Origin: an uncultured Clostridium sp.
GTDB lineage: Bacteria > Bacillota > Clostridia > TANB77 > CAG-508
Direction: 5' to 3'
Assembly (NCBI GenBank): GCA_945874585.1
Contig: CAMCHB010000077.1
Span: 1 to 5,164 of the forward strand
DNA length: 5,164 nucleotides
Each line of letters begins with the position of its first letter. Position 1 is the stretch's first letter. The position numbers and the translations under genes are program-made. The notes below the pieces were generated by a model, which saw nothing but the letters and a program-made list of their open reading frames with translations, was not told where the DNA came from and did no database searches. Of the stretch, positions 5,122 to 5,164 are shown piece by piece.

Positions 5122-5164
5122 TAAAAGAGGATACAAAAAAGAAATTGTCAAAGCAAAGCTGTTA

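Noticed and set aside
5126..5164. Possible start of another gene at the right edge (AGAGG followed by TTG at 5145)
   Set aside because: Fewer than seven codons are visible and the start is a rare TTG, so there is not enough to support a call.
1..5164. CRISPR array, toxin-antitoxin, prophage or defence system
   Set aside because: No regularly spaced direct repeats, integrase, recombinase or defence-type domains are seen; the genes are housekeeping or envelope-related.

Overview
The window is AT-rich DNA that looks like a low-GC Gram-positive bacterium (Bacillota, probably a clostridial or related lineage). The support is strong AGGAGG-type ribosome binding sites, GTG starts, sigma-A promoters close to TTGACA-17-TATAAT, a tRNA gene with an encoded CCA, AGA-rich coding, and a YqeV/MtaB-type enzyme beside an MreB homologue. 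The exact taxon cannot be read from this sequence. Bases 1-47 are not genomic: they are the i7 side of an Illumina Nextera library adapter ending in the 19-bp Tn5 mosaic end, so the biological sequence begins at about base 48 and this is a contig end.

Region by region: a minus-strand tRNA-Leu(UAG) with its own promoter (64-188). Next comes a plus-strand stand-alone structured RNA of about 190 nt with promoter and intrinsic terminator (about 265-476), which I cannot assign to a family with certainty. A three-gene envelope region follows. A small EamA/SMR-type four-helix membrane protein (572-934) and a GT2 polyprenyl-phosphate glycosyltransferase (948-1889) form a tight operon from a good promoter. 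Then a two-TM protein with an FxLYD-like extracytoplasmic domain (2023-2502) has its own promoter and a strong terminator. The last block is an MreB/Mbl actin homologue (2696-3694) followed by the tRNA ms2t6A methylthiotransferase MtaB (3719-5063), read from a promoter preceded by repeated TTTCC/GGAAA dyads.

The glycosyltransferase and its small membrane partner probably make and flip an undecaprenyl-phosphate-linked sugar for glycosylating a cell-envelope polymer. No GT-C acceptor transferase is present in the window. MreB organises lateral wall synthesis; MtaB modifies A37 of ANN-decoding tRNAs and is a translation-fidelity gene that appears to share the mreB transcript.

The two points most worth checking are the orphan structured RNA and a one-base disruption in mtaB. 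The conserved N-terminal TLGCKVNQ motif, carrying the first Fe-S cysteine, is split between two frames by an extra C at about 3770. A naive call starting at ATG 3804 therefore loses a catalytically needed segment.
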